Assembly (NCBI RefSeq): GCF_000783395.1 | Contig: NZ_JSFK01000002.1 | Span: 248,001-312,000, forward strand | Direction of reading: 5' to 3' | Length of the DNA: 64,000 nucleotides | Source: Pseudomonas chlororaphis | GTDB taxonomy: Bacteria > Pseudomonadota > Gammaproteobacteria > Pseudomonadales > Pseudomonadaceae | Part shown: positions 56,062 through 64,000 of the stretch, piece by piece | Layout of the letters: each line of letters begins with the position of its first letter | Numbering within the stretch: position 1 is the first letter of the stretch | Translations under genes and position numbers: made by a program | Notes under the pieces: generated by a model | Told to the model about the DNA's origin: nothing | The model's input: only the letters and a program-made list of their open reading frames with translations | Database searches by the model: none

Positions 56062-56086
56062 AATAAAGCCCTGTCCTCACAGGGCC
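56062..56086 (-). terminator. Terminator of pyrE
   Basis: Minus strand GCCCTGT-GAGG-ACAGGGC followed by TTTATTA, ten bases after the pyrE stop codon. Confidence 0.7.
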
Positions 56087-56094
56087 TCTCATCA

Positions 56095-56739
56095 TCAGAC
56101 GCCGAACTGGGCGCGGTAGGCTTCCACGGCTGGCAGGTGTTGCTTGAGCTGCGGATCATCGGCAAGGAACTCCAGCACCTGGTTCAGCGAAACAATGCTG
56201 ATGACGGGGATGCCGAAGTCGCGCTCGACTTCCTGAATCGCCGACAACTCACCGTTGCCACGCTCCTGACGGTTCAGCGCGATCAGCACGCCCGCAGCTT
56301 TGGCGCCATCCTGCGAAGCGATGATTTGCATCACTTCGCGGATTGCCGTACCAGCGGTAATCACGTCATCAATGATCAGCACGTCACCGGTCAACGGAGC
56401 GCCGACCAGGCTGCCGCCTTCGCCGTGGGCCTTGGCTTCCTTGCGATTGAAGCACCATGGCAGGTCACGGTCGTGATGCTCGGCCAGCGCGACGGCGGTA
56501 GTGGCCGCCAGCGGTATGCCTTTATAGGCCGGGCCGAACAGAACGTCGAAAGGAATGCCGCTCTCGGCAATGGCTGCGGCGTAAAAACGACCCAGCTGCG
56601 CGAGGGCCGAACCCGAGTTGAACAGGCCGGCGTTGAAGAAGTAAGGACTGGTGCGCCCGGACTTCAGGGTGAACTCACCGAAGCGCAAAACGCCGCGATC
56701 GATGGCAAAACGAATGAAATCGCGCTGATACGCTTGCAT
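56095..56739 (-). CDS. pyrE: Orotate phosphoribosyltransferase
   Basis: This 214-residue enzyme of pyrimidine synthesis has the N-terminal [42 protein letters not shown], the catalytic loop [12 protein letters not shown] and the PRPP loop [15 protein letters not shown] chose ATG 56739 over the in-frame codon at 56760. It is divergent from crc with 82 bases between them, as in P. aeruginosa PA5331-PA5332. Confidence 0.96.
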   Translation of the reverse strand: MQAYQRDFIRFAIDRGVLRFGEFTLKSGRTSPYFFNAGLFNSGSALAQLGRFYAAAIAESGIPFDVLFGPAYKGIPLAATTAVALAEHHDRDLPWCFNRKEAKAHGEGGSLVGAPLTGDVLIIDDVITAGTAIREVMQIIASQDGAKAAGVLIALNRQERGNGELSAIQEVERDFGIPVISIVSLNQVLEFLADDPQLKQHLPAVEAYRAQFGV

Positions 56740-56821
56740 GAAAAAAACCCCAAATACCACGGATTTAGCTAATTAGCTTGACGCCGTGTATCATACACGC
56801 ACGCGATTTTTGGGGCCATTT

Positions 56822-57601
56822 ATGCGGATCATCAGTGTGAACGTCAATGGTATTCAGGCTGCAGTCGAGCGTGGTTTGCTCAGTTGGCTGCAAGCACAGA
56901 ATGCCGACGTCATCTGCCTGCAGGACACCCGTGCCTCCGCCTTTGAACTGGATGACCCAGCCTTCCAACTGGATGGCTACTTCCTTTATGCCTGCGATGC
57001 TGAAGTCCCTGCCCAAGGTGGCGTGGCTTTGTACTCGCGGTTGCAACCGAAGGCTGTCATCAGCGGTCTCGGTTTCGAGACGGCCGACCGCTACGGGCGC
57101 TACCTGCAAGCAGATTTCGACAAAGTCAGTATTGCCACCTTGCTGCTCCCTTCGGGGATGAACGGCGATGAGGACTTGAACCAGAAGTTCAAGCTCATGG
57201 ACGACTTCGGCAAGTATCTGGACAAACAGCGACGCAAACGTCGCGAGTACATTTATTGTGGCTCGTTGTACGTGGCGCAGCAGAAGCTCGACATCAAGAA
57301 CTGGCGCGACAGCCAGCAATCTCCGGGCTTCCTGGCGCCAGAACGCGCCTGGATGGACGAGATTGTCGGCAACATGGGCTACGTTGATGCCCTGCGCGAA
57401 GTCAGCCGTGAAGGCGACCAGTACAGCTGGTGGCCGGATAACGAACAGGCCGAGATGCTCAACCTGGGCTGGCGCTTCGATTACCAGATCCTGACTCCGG
57501 GCCTGCGGCGCTTCGTGCGCAGCGCACGCCTGCCGCGTCAGCCACGGTTCTCGCAGCATGCGCCGCTGATCGTCGACTACGACTGGACGCTGACCATCTA
57601 A
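56822..57601 (+). CDS. crc: Catabolite repression control protein Crc
   Basis: This 259-residue protein has the exonuclease/endonuclease/phosphatase fold (MRIISVNVNGIQAAVERGLL, the central NW..SQQSPGFL-type segment, and the end FSQHAPLIVDYDW). In pseudomonads Crc has no nuclease activity; it helps Hfq bind A-rich sites and block translation of catabolic mRNAs, and is relieved by CrcZ-type RNAs. It has exactly the P. aeruginosa length. A strong bidirectional terminator follows. Confidence 0.96.
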   Translation: MRIISVNVNGIQAAVERGLLSWLQAQNADVICLQDTRASAFELDDPAFQLDGYFLYACDAEVPAQGGVALYSRLQPKAVISGLGFETADRYGRYLQADFDKVSIATLLLPSGMNGDEDLNQKFKLMDDFGKYLDKQRRKRREYIYCGSLYVAQQKLDIKNWRDSQQSPGFLAPERAWMDEIVGNMGYVDALREVSREGDQYSWWPDNEQAEMLNLGWRFDYQILTPGLRRFVRSARLPRQPRFSQHAPLIVDYDWTLTI

Positions 57602-57616
57602 GCGTCGTTTCGCAGT

Positions 57617-57654
57617 AAAAAAAATGCCCGTATCGCAAGATACGGGCATTTTTT
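57617..57654 (+). terminator. Bidirectional terminator between crc and gltS
   Basis: AAAAAAAATGCCCGTATC-GCAA-GATACGGGCATTTTTT; 12-bp stem. Confidence 0.88.
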
Positions 57655-57681
57655 GTGCCTGCGCTCGAAGCGGAATCGAAC

Positions 57682-58890
57682 TCAGACGGCGGCGAAAAAG
57701 GGCAGCATCAAGTACAGCTTGATCACGATGACATTGATAATGTCGATGAAGAACGCCCCCACCATTGGCACCACCAGAAACGCGATCTGCGAAGGGCCGT
57801 AACGCTGGGTCACCGCTTGCATGTTGGCGATGGCCGTCGGTGTCGCGCCGAGGCCGAAACCGCAGTGCCCCGCAGCCAGCACGGCGGCATCGTAGTTGCG
57901 GCCCATCACCCGGAACGTCCCGAAGATCGCGAACAACGCCATGACCAGTGCCTGCACCGCCAGAATGATGAAGATCGGCAACGCCAGTGCGGCCAGATCC
58001 CACAATTTGAGCGACATCAGGGCGATTGCCAGAAACAACGACAGACTGACATTGCCCAGGACCGAGACTTCACGCTCAAACACCTGGTACAAGCCCAGCG
58101 CGGAAAGACCGTTGCGCAGCACCACGCCTATAAACAGGACACAAACAAACGTCGGCAACTCGAACGCGGTTCCTTGCAGCAGGCCATTCAATAGATTACC
58201 GACCAGCAGACTCACTGCAATCAACGCGAGGGTTTCGACAAACGAAAATGGCGTGATTGAACGTTCCTTGTTCGGCTGCTCAAAACCTTTTGGCAATCGT
58301 GGCGCATCCAGTTGCTGGCCGCCGGGCACTTTCACTCGCTTGATGAGCAAACGCGCGACCGGCCCGCCAATCAAACCACCCAGTACCAGACCAAACGTCG
58401 CGGAGGCCATCGCCAGTTCCGAGGCAGACGCCAGACCATACTTCTCGCTGAATACCGTGCCCCACGCAGCACCGGTGCCATGACCGCCCGCCAGGGTGAT
58501 CGAGCCGGTCAGCAACCCCATCAATGGATCGAGCCCGAGCATTTTTGCCAAGCCGATACCCATCGCATTCTGCACCACCAATAGCCCCGTGACCGCCAGG
58601 AGAAATATCCCCACTATCCGGCCACCTTTCTTCAAGCTGGCAAAGTCTGCGCTAAGACCAATGGTGGCAAAAAAGGCCAGCATCAAAGGTGTCTGCAGAG
58701 AAGTATCGAAACGAATTTCAATATCGAACGTTCGCAGCAGCAATAACAGCAAGGCAACTACCAGACCACCCGCTACAGGCTCAGGGATATTGTAACTTCG
58801 CATGAAACCAACACGCGTAACGAGCCCGCGCCCTAATAGAAGCACTAAGGAAGCGGCCACAAGTGTTCCGTAAAAATCGAGCTGAATCAT
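57682..58890 (-). CDS. gltS: Sodium/glutamate symporter GltS
   Basis: This 402-residue protein has ten or more membrane helices arranged in two inverted halves. Conserved features are LGRGLVTRVGFMRSYNIPEPVAGGL in the first half, GSITLAGGHGTGAAWG in the first pore loop, and AVLAAGHCGFGLGATPTAIANMQAV in the second. GltS imports glutamate with Na+. In P. aeruginosa a different gene often follows crc, so the neighbour is somewhat variable. Upstream lies a 350-base AT-rich gap. Confidence 0.93.
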   Translation of the reverse strand: MIQLDFYGTLVAASLVLLLGRGLVTRVGFMRSYNIPEPVAGGLVVALLLLLLRTFDIEIRFDTSLQTPLMLAFFATIGLSADFASLKKGGRIVGIFLLAVTGLLVVQNAMGIGLAKMLGLDPLMGLLTGSITLAGGHGTGAAWGTVFSEKYGLASASELAMASATFGLVLGGLIGGPVARLLIKRVKVPGGQQLDAPRLPKGFEQPNKERSITPFSFVETLALIAVSLLVGNLLNGLLQGTAFELPTFVCVLFIGVVLRNGLSALGLYQVFEREVSVLGNVSLSLFLAIALMSLKLWDLAALALPIFIILAVQALVMALFAIFGTFRVMGRNYDAAVLAAGHCGFGLGATPTAIANMQAVTQRYGPSQIAFLVVPMVGAFFIDIINVIVIKLYLMLPFFAAV

Positions 58891-59211
58891 TGGGATTATT
58901 CTTGGCTATATATTCAGAGGCGCGCTTTTTACCTGCACCCGCCTCATGAACCGGCTGATTGTCTCAACACTGATTACTGTGGAATTCAAGAGCCTTCGAT
59001 GGCTTGAATATATCTTAATATTTCAGAAGAAATATTAGCCCGGCAACTTTAACAATCGCCACCTGTGATTCCAAGGACATGAACCAGAACCAAGCCACTA
59101 CAGTTGTGACCAAAAGTGTAATTACGCCATTGATATAAAATGTTACTTGCCACTCATCGCAACAAGATTATTCCTACATACCGAAGAGATAACTTTAGTT
59201 GCGTAAATAAA
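58891..59211 (-). other. AT-rich gap with a possible remnant of a small membrane protein
   Basis: The region is AT-rich compared with its surroundings. On the minus strand an open frame from about 59158 to the stop at 59015 encodes about 47 residues of strongly hydrophobic sequence (ending GLIFLLKY) with no start codon in frame; upstream of it an ATG in another frame stops after four codons. It might be a decayed gene. The promoter of gltS must also be in this gap. No other structure was evident. Confidence 0.3.
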
Positions 59212-59236
59212 AATGCCCTGACATCTCAGGGCATTT
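59212..59236 (-). terminator. Terminator of the DUF4870 gene
   Basis: AATGCCCTGA-CATC-TCAGGGCATT with T/A tracts on both sides; ten perfect pairs. It could also end a plus-strand transcript. Confidence 0.8.
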
Positions 59237-59254
59237 TTTAAACTTGGCGAACTT

Positions 59255-59623
59255 TTATTTGATCAACCGCCAGGTAAACGGATATCGGTACGGGAAGCCT
59301 TCATTAGCCTTCACCCCCGCAATGATCGTCAAAACCAGTGCGCCGATAGCCAGTATTCCCAGCAAAAAGAACCCGATGATCAGCACCATCAGCAGGAAGC
59401 AGATCAACGATGCAATGGCGACGGTGATCTGAAAATTCAGCGCCTCTTTACCTTGAGCATCGATGAACGGGTCTGTCTCGCGCTTCATCTGCCAGAGGAT
59501 CAACGGTCCGATCAGATTGCCGAACGGAATCCAGATCCCCAGCAGGGCGGACAAGTGACAAAACATCGCCCATTGGCGAACCTCCTGGCTCGGTTTGGGC
59601 AGCAGCTCTTGCTCGTCACTCAT
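59255..59623 (-). CDS. DUF4870 membrane protein
   Basis: This 122-residue inner-membrane protein has three or four membrane segments: WAMFCHLSALLGIWIPFGNLIGPLILW, NFQITVAIASLICFLLMVLIIGFFLL and the following AIGALVLTIIAGVKA. The sequence KRETDPFIDAQGKEALNFQ between the first and second segments is the DUF4870 (Tic20-like) hallmark. Function unknown. It begins 28 bases from the end of rph and has its own terminator. Confidence 0.85.
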   Translation of the reverse strand: MSDEQELLPKPSQEVRQWAMFCHLSALLGIWIPFGNLIGPLILWQMKRETDPFIDAQGKEALNFQITVAIASLICFLLMVLIIGFFLLGILAIGALVLTIIAGVKANEGFPYRYPFTWRLIK

Positions 59624-59651
59624 CGCGTCCTCCTTGCAGTTATGAACCTGC

Positions 59652-60374
59652 TCAGTCGGCCAATGCAGCCTTTTGCAGTTCGAAGATTTCGTTCATGCCT
59701 TGCTTGGCCAGTTCCAGCATGGCGTTCAAGTCTTCAGGCTGGAACGGCGCGCCTTCGGCAGTGCCCTGCACTTCGATGAAACCACCGGTGCTGGTCATCA
59801 CTACGTTGAGGTCAGTCTCGGCAGCGGAATCTTCAAGATAGTCCAGATCCAGCACGGCCTCGCCCTGATACATGCCGACCGATACGGCACCGATCATTTG
59901 CTTGAGCGGATCGCCGCCCTTCAGGCCGCCACGCTTCTTGATCACTTTCAGCGCATCAACCAGGGCAACCATGGCACCGGTGATCGAAGCCGTACGAGTA
60001 CCACCGTCAGCCTGGATCACGTCGCAGTCGACGTACAGGGTCACGTCGCCCAGCTTGGACATGTCCAGCGCAGCGCGCAGGGAACGGCCGATCAGACGCT
60101 GGATTTCCAAGGTGCGACCGCCCTGCTTGCCACGGCTCGCTTCACGCTGGTTACGCTCACCAGTGGCGCGCGGCAGCATGCCGTATTCGGCGGTCAACCA
60201 GCCTTGGCCCTGACCCTTGAGGAACCGCGGCACGCCGTTTTCGACGCTGACAGTGCAGATGACTTTGGTATCACCGAATTCGACCAGTACGGATCCCTCG
60301 GCGTGTTTGGTGTAGTTGCGGGTAATGCGGATCGAGCGGAGCTGATCGGCAGCGCGACCACTTGGACGTTTCAT
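59652..60374 (-). CDS. rph: Ribonuclease PH
   Basis: This 240-residue phosphorolytic exonuclease trims the 3' ends of tRNA precursors. It starts [34 protein letters not shown] and has [27 protein letters not shown], and the catalytic-site [21 protein letters not shown] chose ATG 60374 in the family position; the frame is open to 60512. It is divergent from yicC, the same order as in E. coli and P. aeruginosa. Confidence 0.96.
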   Translation of the reverse strand: MKRPSGRAADQLRSIRITRNYTKHAEGSVLVEFGDTKVICTVSVENGVPRFLKGQGQGWLTAEYGMLPRATGERNQREASRGKQGGRTLEIQRLIGRSLRAALDMSKLGDVTLYVDCDVIQADGGTRTASITGAMVALVDALKVIKKRGGLKGGDPLKQMIGAVSVGMYQGEAVLDLDYLEDSAAETDLNVVMTSTGGFIEVQGTAEGAPFQPEDLNAMLELAKQGMNEIFELQKAALAD

Positions 60375-60643
60375 AGGGAATACCTGTACTGGGGACGGAA
60401 AACTGCCGAGCATTATAGAGCGCCGCGCCGCGACTGGGCACTCGTTAAAACCCCAAGCGACGACCGAAGGCCCTGAAACGCCCATTACCGACGGGCTGCA
60501 GCCCTTTGTCACACCGTGTGTTTGGGCGCATTCGCCGCACTGCGCTACAATCCTGCGCCTTTGCTGCCAGTCGGCTTAAATTCATTCATATCGCGCTCGC
60601 GAAATTCACGTTTCGCGCCGATCTGCATTGCGAGGTCACCGCC

Positions 60644-61507
60644 ATGGTGCACAGCATGACCGCCTTCGCCCGCGTCGAAAAAGCCGGCGCACAGGGCACC
60701 CTGAGCTGGGAGCTGCGCTCGGTCAACAGCCGCTATCTGGAGCCCCACCTGCGCCTGCCGGAGTCGTTTCGCGACCTCGAAGGCGCGGTACGTGAAGCGC
60801 TGCGTCAGGGCCTGTCGCGAGGCAAACTCGAATGCACCCTGCGTTTCACCGAAGAAAGCACCGGCAAAACACTGCAAATCGATCGCGAGCGCGCCGCGCA
60901 GTTGGTCGCCGCCGCTGAGACGGTCGCTGGTCTGATCAAGAATCCTGCCGCATTGAATCCGCTTGAGGTGCTGGCCTGGCCCGGCGTACTGGTCGGCGAT
61001 GCGAGCGACCCGCAGGCACTGAACGCCGACGCACTCGCCCTGTTCAATCAAGGCTTGAAAGAGTTGAAGGCCGGCCGCGAGCGCGAAGGCGCGGAGCTGG
61101 CACGCTTGATCAACGAGCGCCTGACCTCTATCGAAGAAGACGTCGTGACCCTGCGTGAACTGGTGCCGCAAATGCTCGCCACTCAGCGCCAGAAGGTCCT
61201 CGATCGCTTCACCGACATGAAGGCCGAACTGGATCCACAGCGCCTCGAACAGGAAATGGTCATGCTCGCGCAAAAGAGCGACGTGGCCGAAGAACTGGAT
61301 CGCCTGAGCACCCACATCATCGAAGTGCGCCGGGTGCTCAAATCCGGCGGCGCGGCCGGACGCCGCCTCGATTTCCTGATGCAGGAACTCAACCGCGAAG
61401 CCAACACACTGGGCTCCAAGGCCTTCGATCCGCGCAGCACCCAGGCGGCCGTCAACCTCAAAGTGTTGATCGAGCAGATGCGCGAACAAGTGCAGAATAT
61501 TGAGTAA
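60644..61507 (+). CDS. yicC: YicC family endoribonuclease
   Basis: This 287-residue protein has the YicC N-terminal domain (MVHSMTAFARVE, then WELRSVNSRYLEPHLRLPE) and the C-terminal DUF1732 domain (DVAEELDRLSTHI, GRRLDFLMQELNREANTLGSKA). In E. coli YicC has been reported to cleave RNA, including degradation of the RyhB sRNA with PNPase. ATG 60644 gives the family start. gmk follows after 12 bases. Confidence 0.93.
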   Translation: MVHSMTAFARVEKAGAQGTLSWELRSVNSRYLEPHLRLPESFRDLEGAVREALRQGLSRGKLECTLRFTEESTGKTLQIDRERAAQLVAAAETVAGLIKNPAALNPLEVLAWPGVLVGDASDPQALNADALALFNQGLKELKAGREREGAELARLINERLTSIEEDVVTLRELVPQMLATQRQKVLDRFTDMKAELDPQRLEQEMVMLAQKSDVAEELDRLSTHIIEVRRVLKSGGAAGRRLDFLMQELNREANTLGSKAFDPRSTQAAVNLKVLIEQMREQVQNIE

Positions 61508-62140
<633 letters not shown>

Positions 62141-62308
62141 AACAGCACTTCCCAAAACAGCTGCAAGCGCTTTACATTGGTGCTTGCAGCGCGTTGAAGG
62201 GCTTGGTCAAAAAATCAGCGCTTCCCTAATCGCTGGTGATTTTTTAAACTGTTCAGTCCGCTCGCCCAACCGGGCAGCGCGCATATTGCATTCGCTCCGA
62301 GGAATACC

Positions 62309-62572
62309 ATGGCCCGCGTAACCGTTGAAGACTGCCTGAACCACGTGGAAAACCGCTTTGAGCTGGTCATGCTCTCTACCAAGCGTGCCCGTCAACTGGC
62401 CACCGGCGGCAAAGAGCCACTGGTTCAGTGGGAAAACGACAAGCCTACCGTTGTAGCGCTGCGTGAAATCGCTGAAGGCCTGATGAGCTACGAGTTCATC
62501 GCCGAGCAGGAAATCGTCCAGGATGAGCCGCTGTTCGCAGCGTTCGAGGACGAGTCCAACGAGGCCGTCTAA
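62309..62572 (+). CDS. rpoZ: RNA polymerase omega subunit
   Basis: This 87-residue protein has [30 protein letters not shown] and [15 protein letters not shown], so it is RpoZ of normal length. Omega helps fold beta-prime and forms part of a ppGpp site on RNA polymerase. The 168-base gap after gmk includes an uncertain promoter region. spoT follows after 57 bases. Confidence 0.97.
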   Translation: MARVTVEDCLNHVENRFELVMLSTKRARQLATGGKEPLVQWENDKPTVVALREIAEGLMSYEFIAEQEIVQDEPLFAAFEDESNEAV

Positions 62573-62629
62573 GCCTATGCCTGGTCGACGTAGCACGGCG
62601 CGGGATCACAGCTTACGGCAGGAATTATC

Positions 62630-64000
62630 ATGCCGAGCATAGACGCCCTCGCCGATCGCTTATCGACCTACCTCGGCAATGACCAGGTCAACCTGGTCCG
62701 CCGAGCGTATTTCTACGCCGAACAAGCCCATGACGGTCAGCGCCGTCGCAGCGGCGAGGCGTACGTCACGCATCCTCTTGCCGTGGCCAATATTCTTGCC
62801 GACATGCACATGGACCATCAAAGCCTGATGGCCGCGATGCTGCATGACGTGATCGAAGACACCGGTATCGCCAAAGAAGCGCTGCAAGCGCAGTTCGGTG
62901 AAACCGTGGCCGAACTGGTCGACGGGGTCAGCAAACTGACCCAGATGAATTTCGAGACCAAAGCCGAAGCCCAGGCTGAAAACTTCCAGAAAATGGCCAT
63001 GGCCATGGCACGCGATATTCGCGTGATCCTGGTCAAGCTTGCCGACCGCCTGCACAACATGCGCACGCTGGAAGTGCTGTCCGGGGAAAAACGCCGCCGC
63101 ATCGCCAAGGAAACCCTCGAAATCTACGCGCCCATCGCCAATCGGCTGGGCATGCATGCGATCCGCATCGAATTCGAAGACCTCGGCTTCAAGGCCATGC
63201 ACCCGATGCGTTCCGCGCGGATCTACCAGGCGGTCAAGCGCGCTCGGGGCAACCGCAAGGAAATCGTCAACAAAATCGAAGAATCCCTCGGCCATTGCCT
63301 CGCTATCGACGGCATTCAGGGTGAAGTCAGCGGTCGCCAGAAACACCTCTACGGCATCTACAAGAAAATGCGCGGCAAGCGTCGGGCCTTCAACGAGATC
63401 ATGGACGTCTATGCGTTCCGGATCATCGTCGACAAGGTCGATACCTGCTACCGCGTACTCGGTGCTGTACATAATTTGTACAAACCGTTGCCAGGGCGCT
63501 TCAAGGATTACATCGCGATCCCCAAGGCCAACGGCTATCAGTCGCTGCATACCACGCTGTTCGGCATGCACGGCGTACCGATCGAGATTCAGATCCGTAC
63601 CCGTGAAATGGAAGAAATGGCCAACAACGGCATCGCCGCCCATTGGCTATACAAATCCAGCGGTGACGAACAGCCGAAAGGCACTCATGCCCGCGCCCGT
63701 CAGTGGGTCAAAGGCGTGCTGGAAATGCAGCAACGTGCCGGCAACTCGCTGGAATTCATCGAGAGCGTGAAGATCGACCTGTTCCCGGACGAGGTCTACG
63801 TGTTCACGCCCAAAGGCCGGATCATGGAGCTGCCGAAAGGCTCTACGGCGGTCGACTTTGCCTACGCGGTCCACACCGATGTCGGCAACAGCTGCATTGC
63901 CTGCCGGATCAACCGTCGCCTCGCACCGCTGTCCGAACCGCTGCAAAGCGGCTCCACGGTCGAGATCGTCAGCGCCCCCGGCGCACGACCAAACCCGGCG
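62630..64000 (+). CDS. spoT: Bifunctional (p)ppGpp synthase/hydrolase SpoT, 3' end outside window
   Basis: The frame from ATG 62630 (AGGA upstream) stays open to the window edge: 457 codons of about 700. It has the HD hydrolase domain with HDVIEDT (His/Asp near residue 72) and LADRLHNMRTLE, the synthetase domain with RFKDYIAIPKANGYQSLHTTL, and the beginning of the TGS domain (ESVKIDLFPDEVYVFTPKG). An intact HD motif and position after rpoZ identify SpoT rather than RelA. The ACT domain is not in the window. Confidence 0.96.
   Translation, partial: MPSIDALADRLSTYLGNDQVNLVRRAYFYAEQAHDGQRRRSGEAYVTHPLAVANILADMHMDHQSLMAAMLHDVIEDTGIAKEALQAQFGETVAELVDGVSKLTQMNFETKAEAQAENFQKMAMAMARDIRVILVKLADRLHNMRTLEVLSGEKRRRIAKETLEIYAPIANRLGMHAIRIEFEDLGFKAMHPMRSARIYQAVKRARGNRKEIVNKIEESLGHCLAIDGIQGEVSGRQKHLYGIYKKMRGKRRAFNEIMDVYAFRIIVDKVDTCYRVLGAVHNLYKPLPGRFKDYIAIPKANGYQSLHTTLFGMHGVPIEIQIRTREMEEMANNGIAAHWLYKSSGDEQPKGTHARARQWVKGVLEMQQRAGNSLEFIESVKIDLFPDEVYVFTPKGRIMELPKGSTAVDFAYAVHTDVGNSCIACRINRRLAPLSEPLQSGSTVEIVSAPGARPNPA

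Overview
The window is chromosomal DNA from a fluorescent Pseudomonas, most likely the P. fluorescens group. The evidence is the gene order (cyaA-rnk-cyaY-lptM-lysA-dapF-xerC; glnK-amtB; dadAX-pauR; rpmBG; radC-coaBC-dut-algC-argB; pyrE-crc; rph-yicC-gmk-rpoZ-spoT), Pseudomonas-specific genes such as sutA, algC, crc and pauR, high GC, and many REP/REPIN palindromes of the kinds typical of this group. Both ends are cut: cyaA lacks its 5' part and spoT its 3' part. No tRNA, rRNA, CRISPR array or IS transposase was seen.

Layout. 1-9.6 kb: adenylate cyclase end, Rnk, frataxin, diaminopimelate/lysine genes, XerC, HAD phosphatase, SutA, YjbQ, and the ammonium module AmtB/GlnK. 10.0-11.2 kb: UbiK, then a roughly 1 kb region usually regarded as empty. 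It holds a 33-codon cationic hydrophobic peptide gene on the minus strand and a divergent small RNA whose 5' end can pair over 21 nt with the peptide mRNA leader. This is the architecture of a type I toxin-antitoxin system of the TisB/IstR kind. 11.2-12.7 kb: yifB/comM. 13.1-19.3 kb: an accessory operon whose enzymes match, step for step, the Campylobacter jejuni phosphoramidate pathway (glutamine kinase, CTP:phosphoglutamine cytidylyltransferase, CDP-glutamine hydrolase, CDP-phosphoramidate kinase), plus a methyltransferase and a CDP-glycerol-phosphotransferase-like protein.

19.3-31.5 kb: a Cache chemoreceptor, a LysR regulator and MATE exporter, a GGDEF/EAL protein, Rep helicase, xanthine phosphoribosyltransferase, a CoA-transferase-family enzyme and cytochrome c5. 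31.6-44.7 kb: polyamine and D-alanine catabolism (PauR, DadX, RidA, DadA, an Lrp regulator, PauB-like oxidase, aldehyde dehydrogenase, cupin), with a MocR regulator, a phospholipase D lipoprotein and an MFS transporter. 44.9-52.6 kb: ribosomal proteins L33/L28, a peptide-binding protein, RadC, CoaBC, Dut, AlgC and ArgB.

52.7-56.0 kb is a variable patch between argB and pyrE: a zinc-ribbon protein, an unknown protein, a frameshifted membrane protein, and an AbiEi/AbiEii-like pair (type IV toxin-antitoxin/abortive infection) preceded by two copies of a probable operator. 56.1-64 kb returns to core genes: pyrE, crc, gltS, a DUF4870 protein, rph, yicC, gmk, rpoZ and spoT.

The two parts most worth pursuing are the unannotated type I toxin-antitoxin candidate at 10.35-10.96 kb and the phosphoramidate operon at 13.1-19.3 kb. 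All assignments come from reading motifs and gene order; no database search was run.
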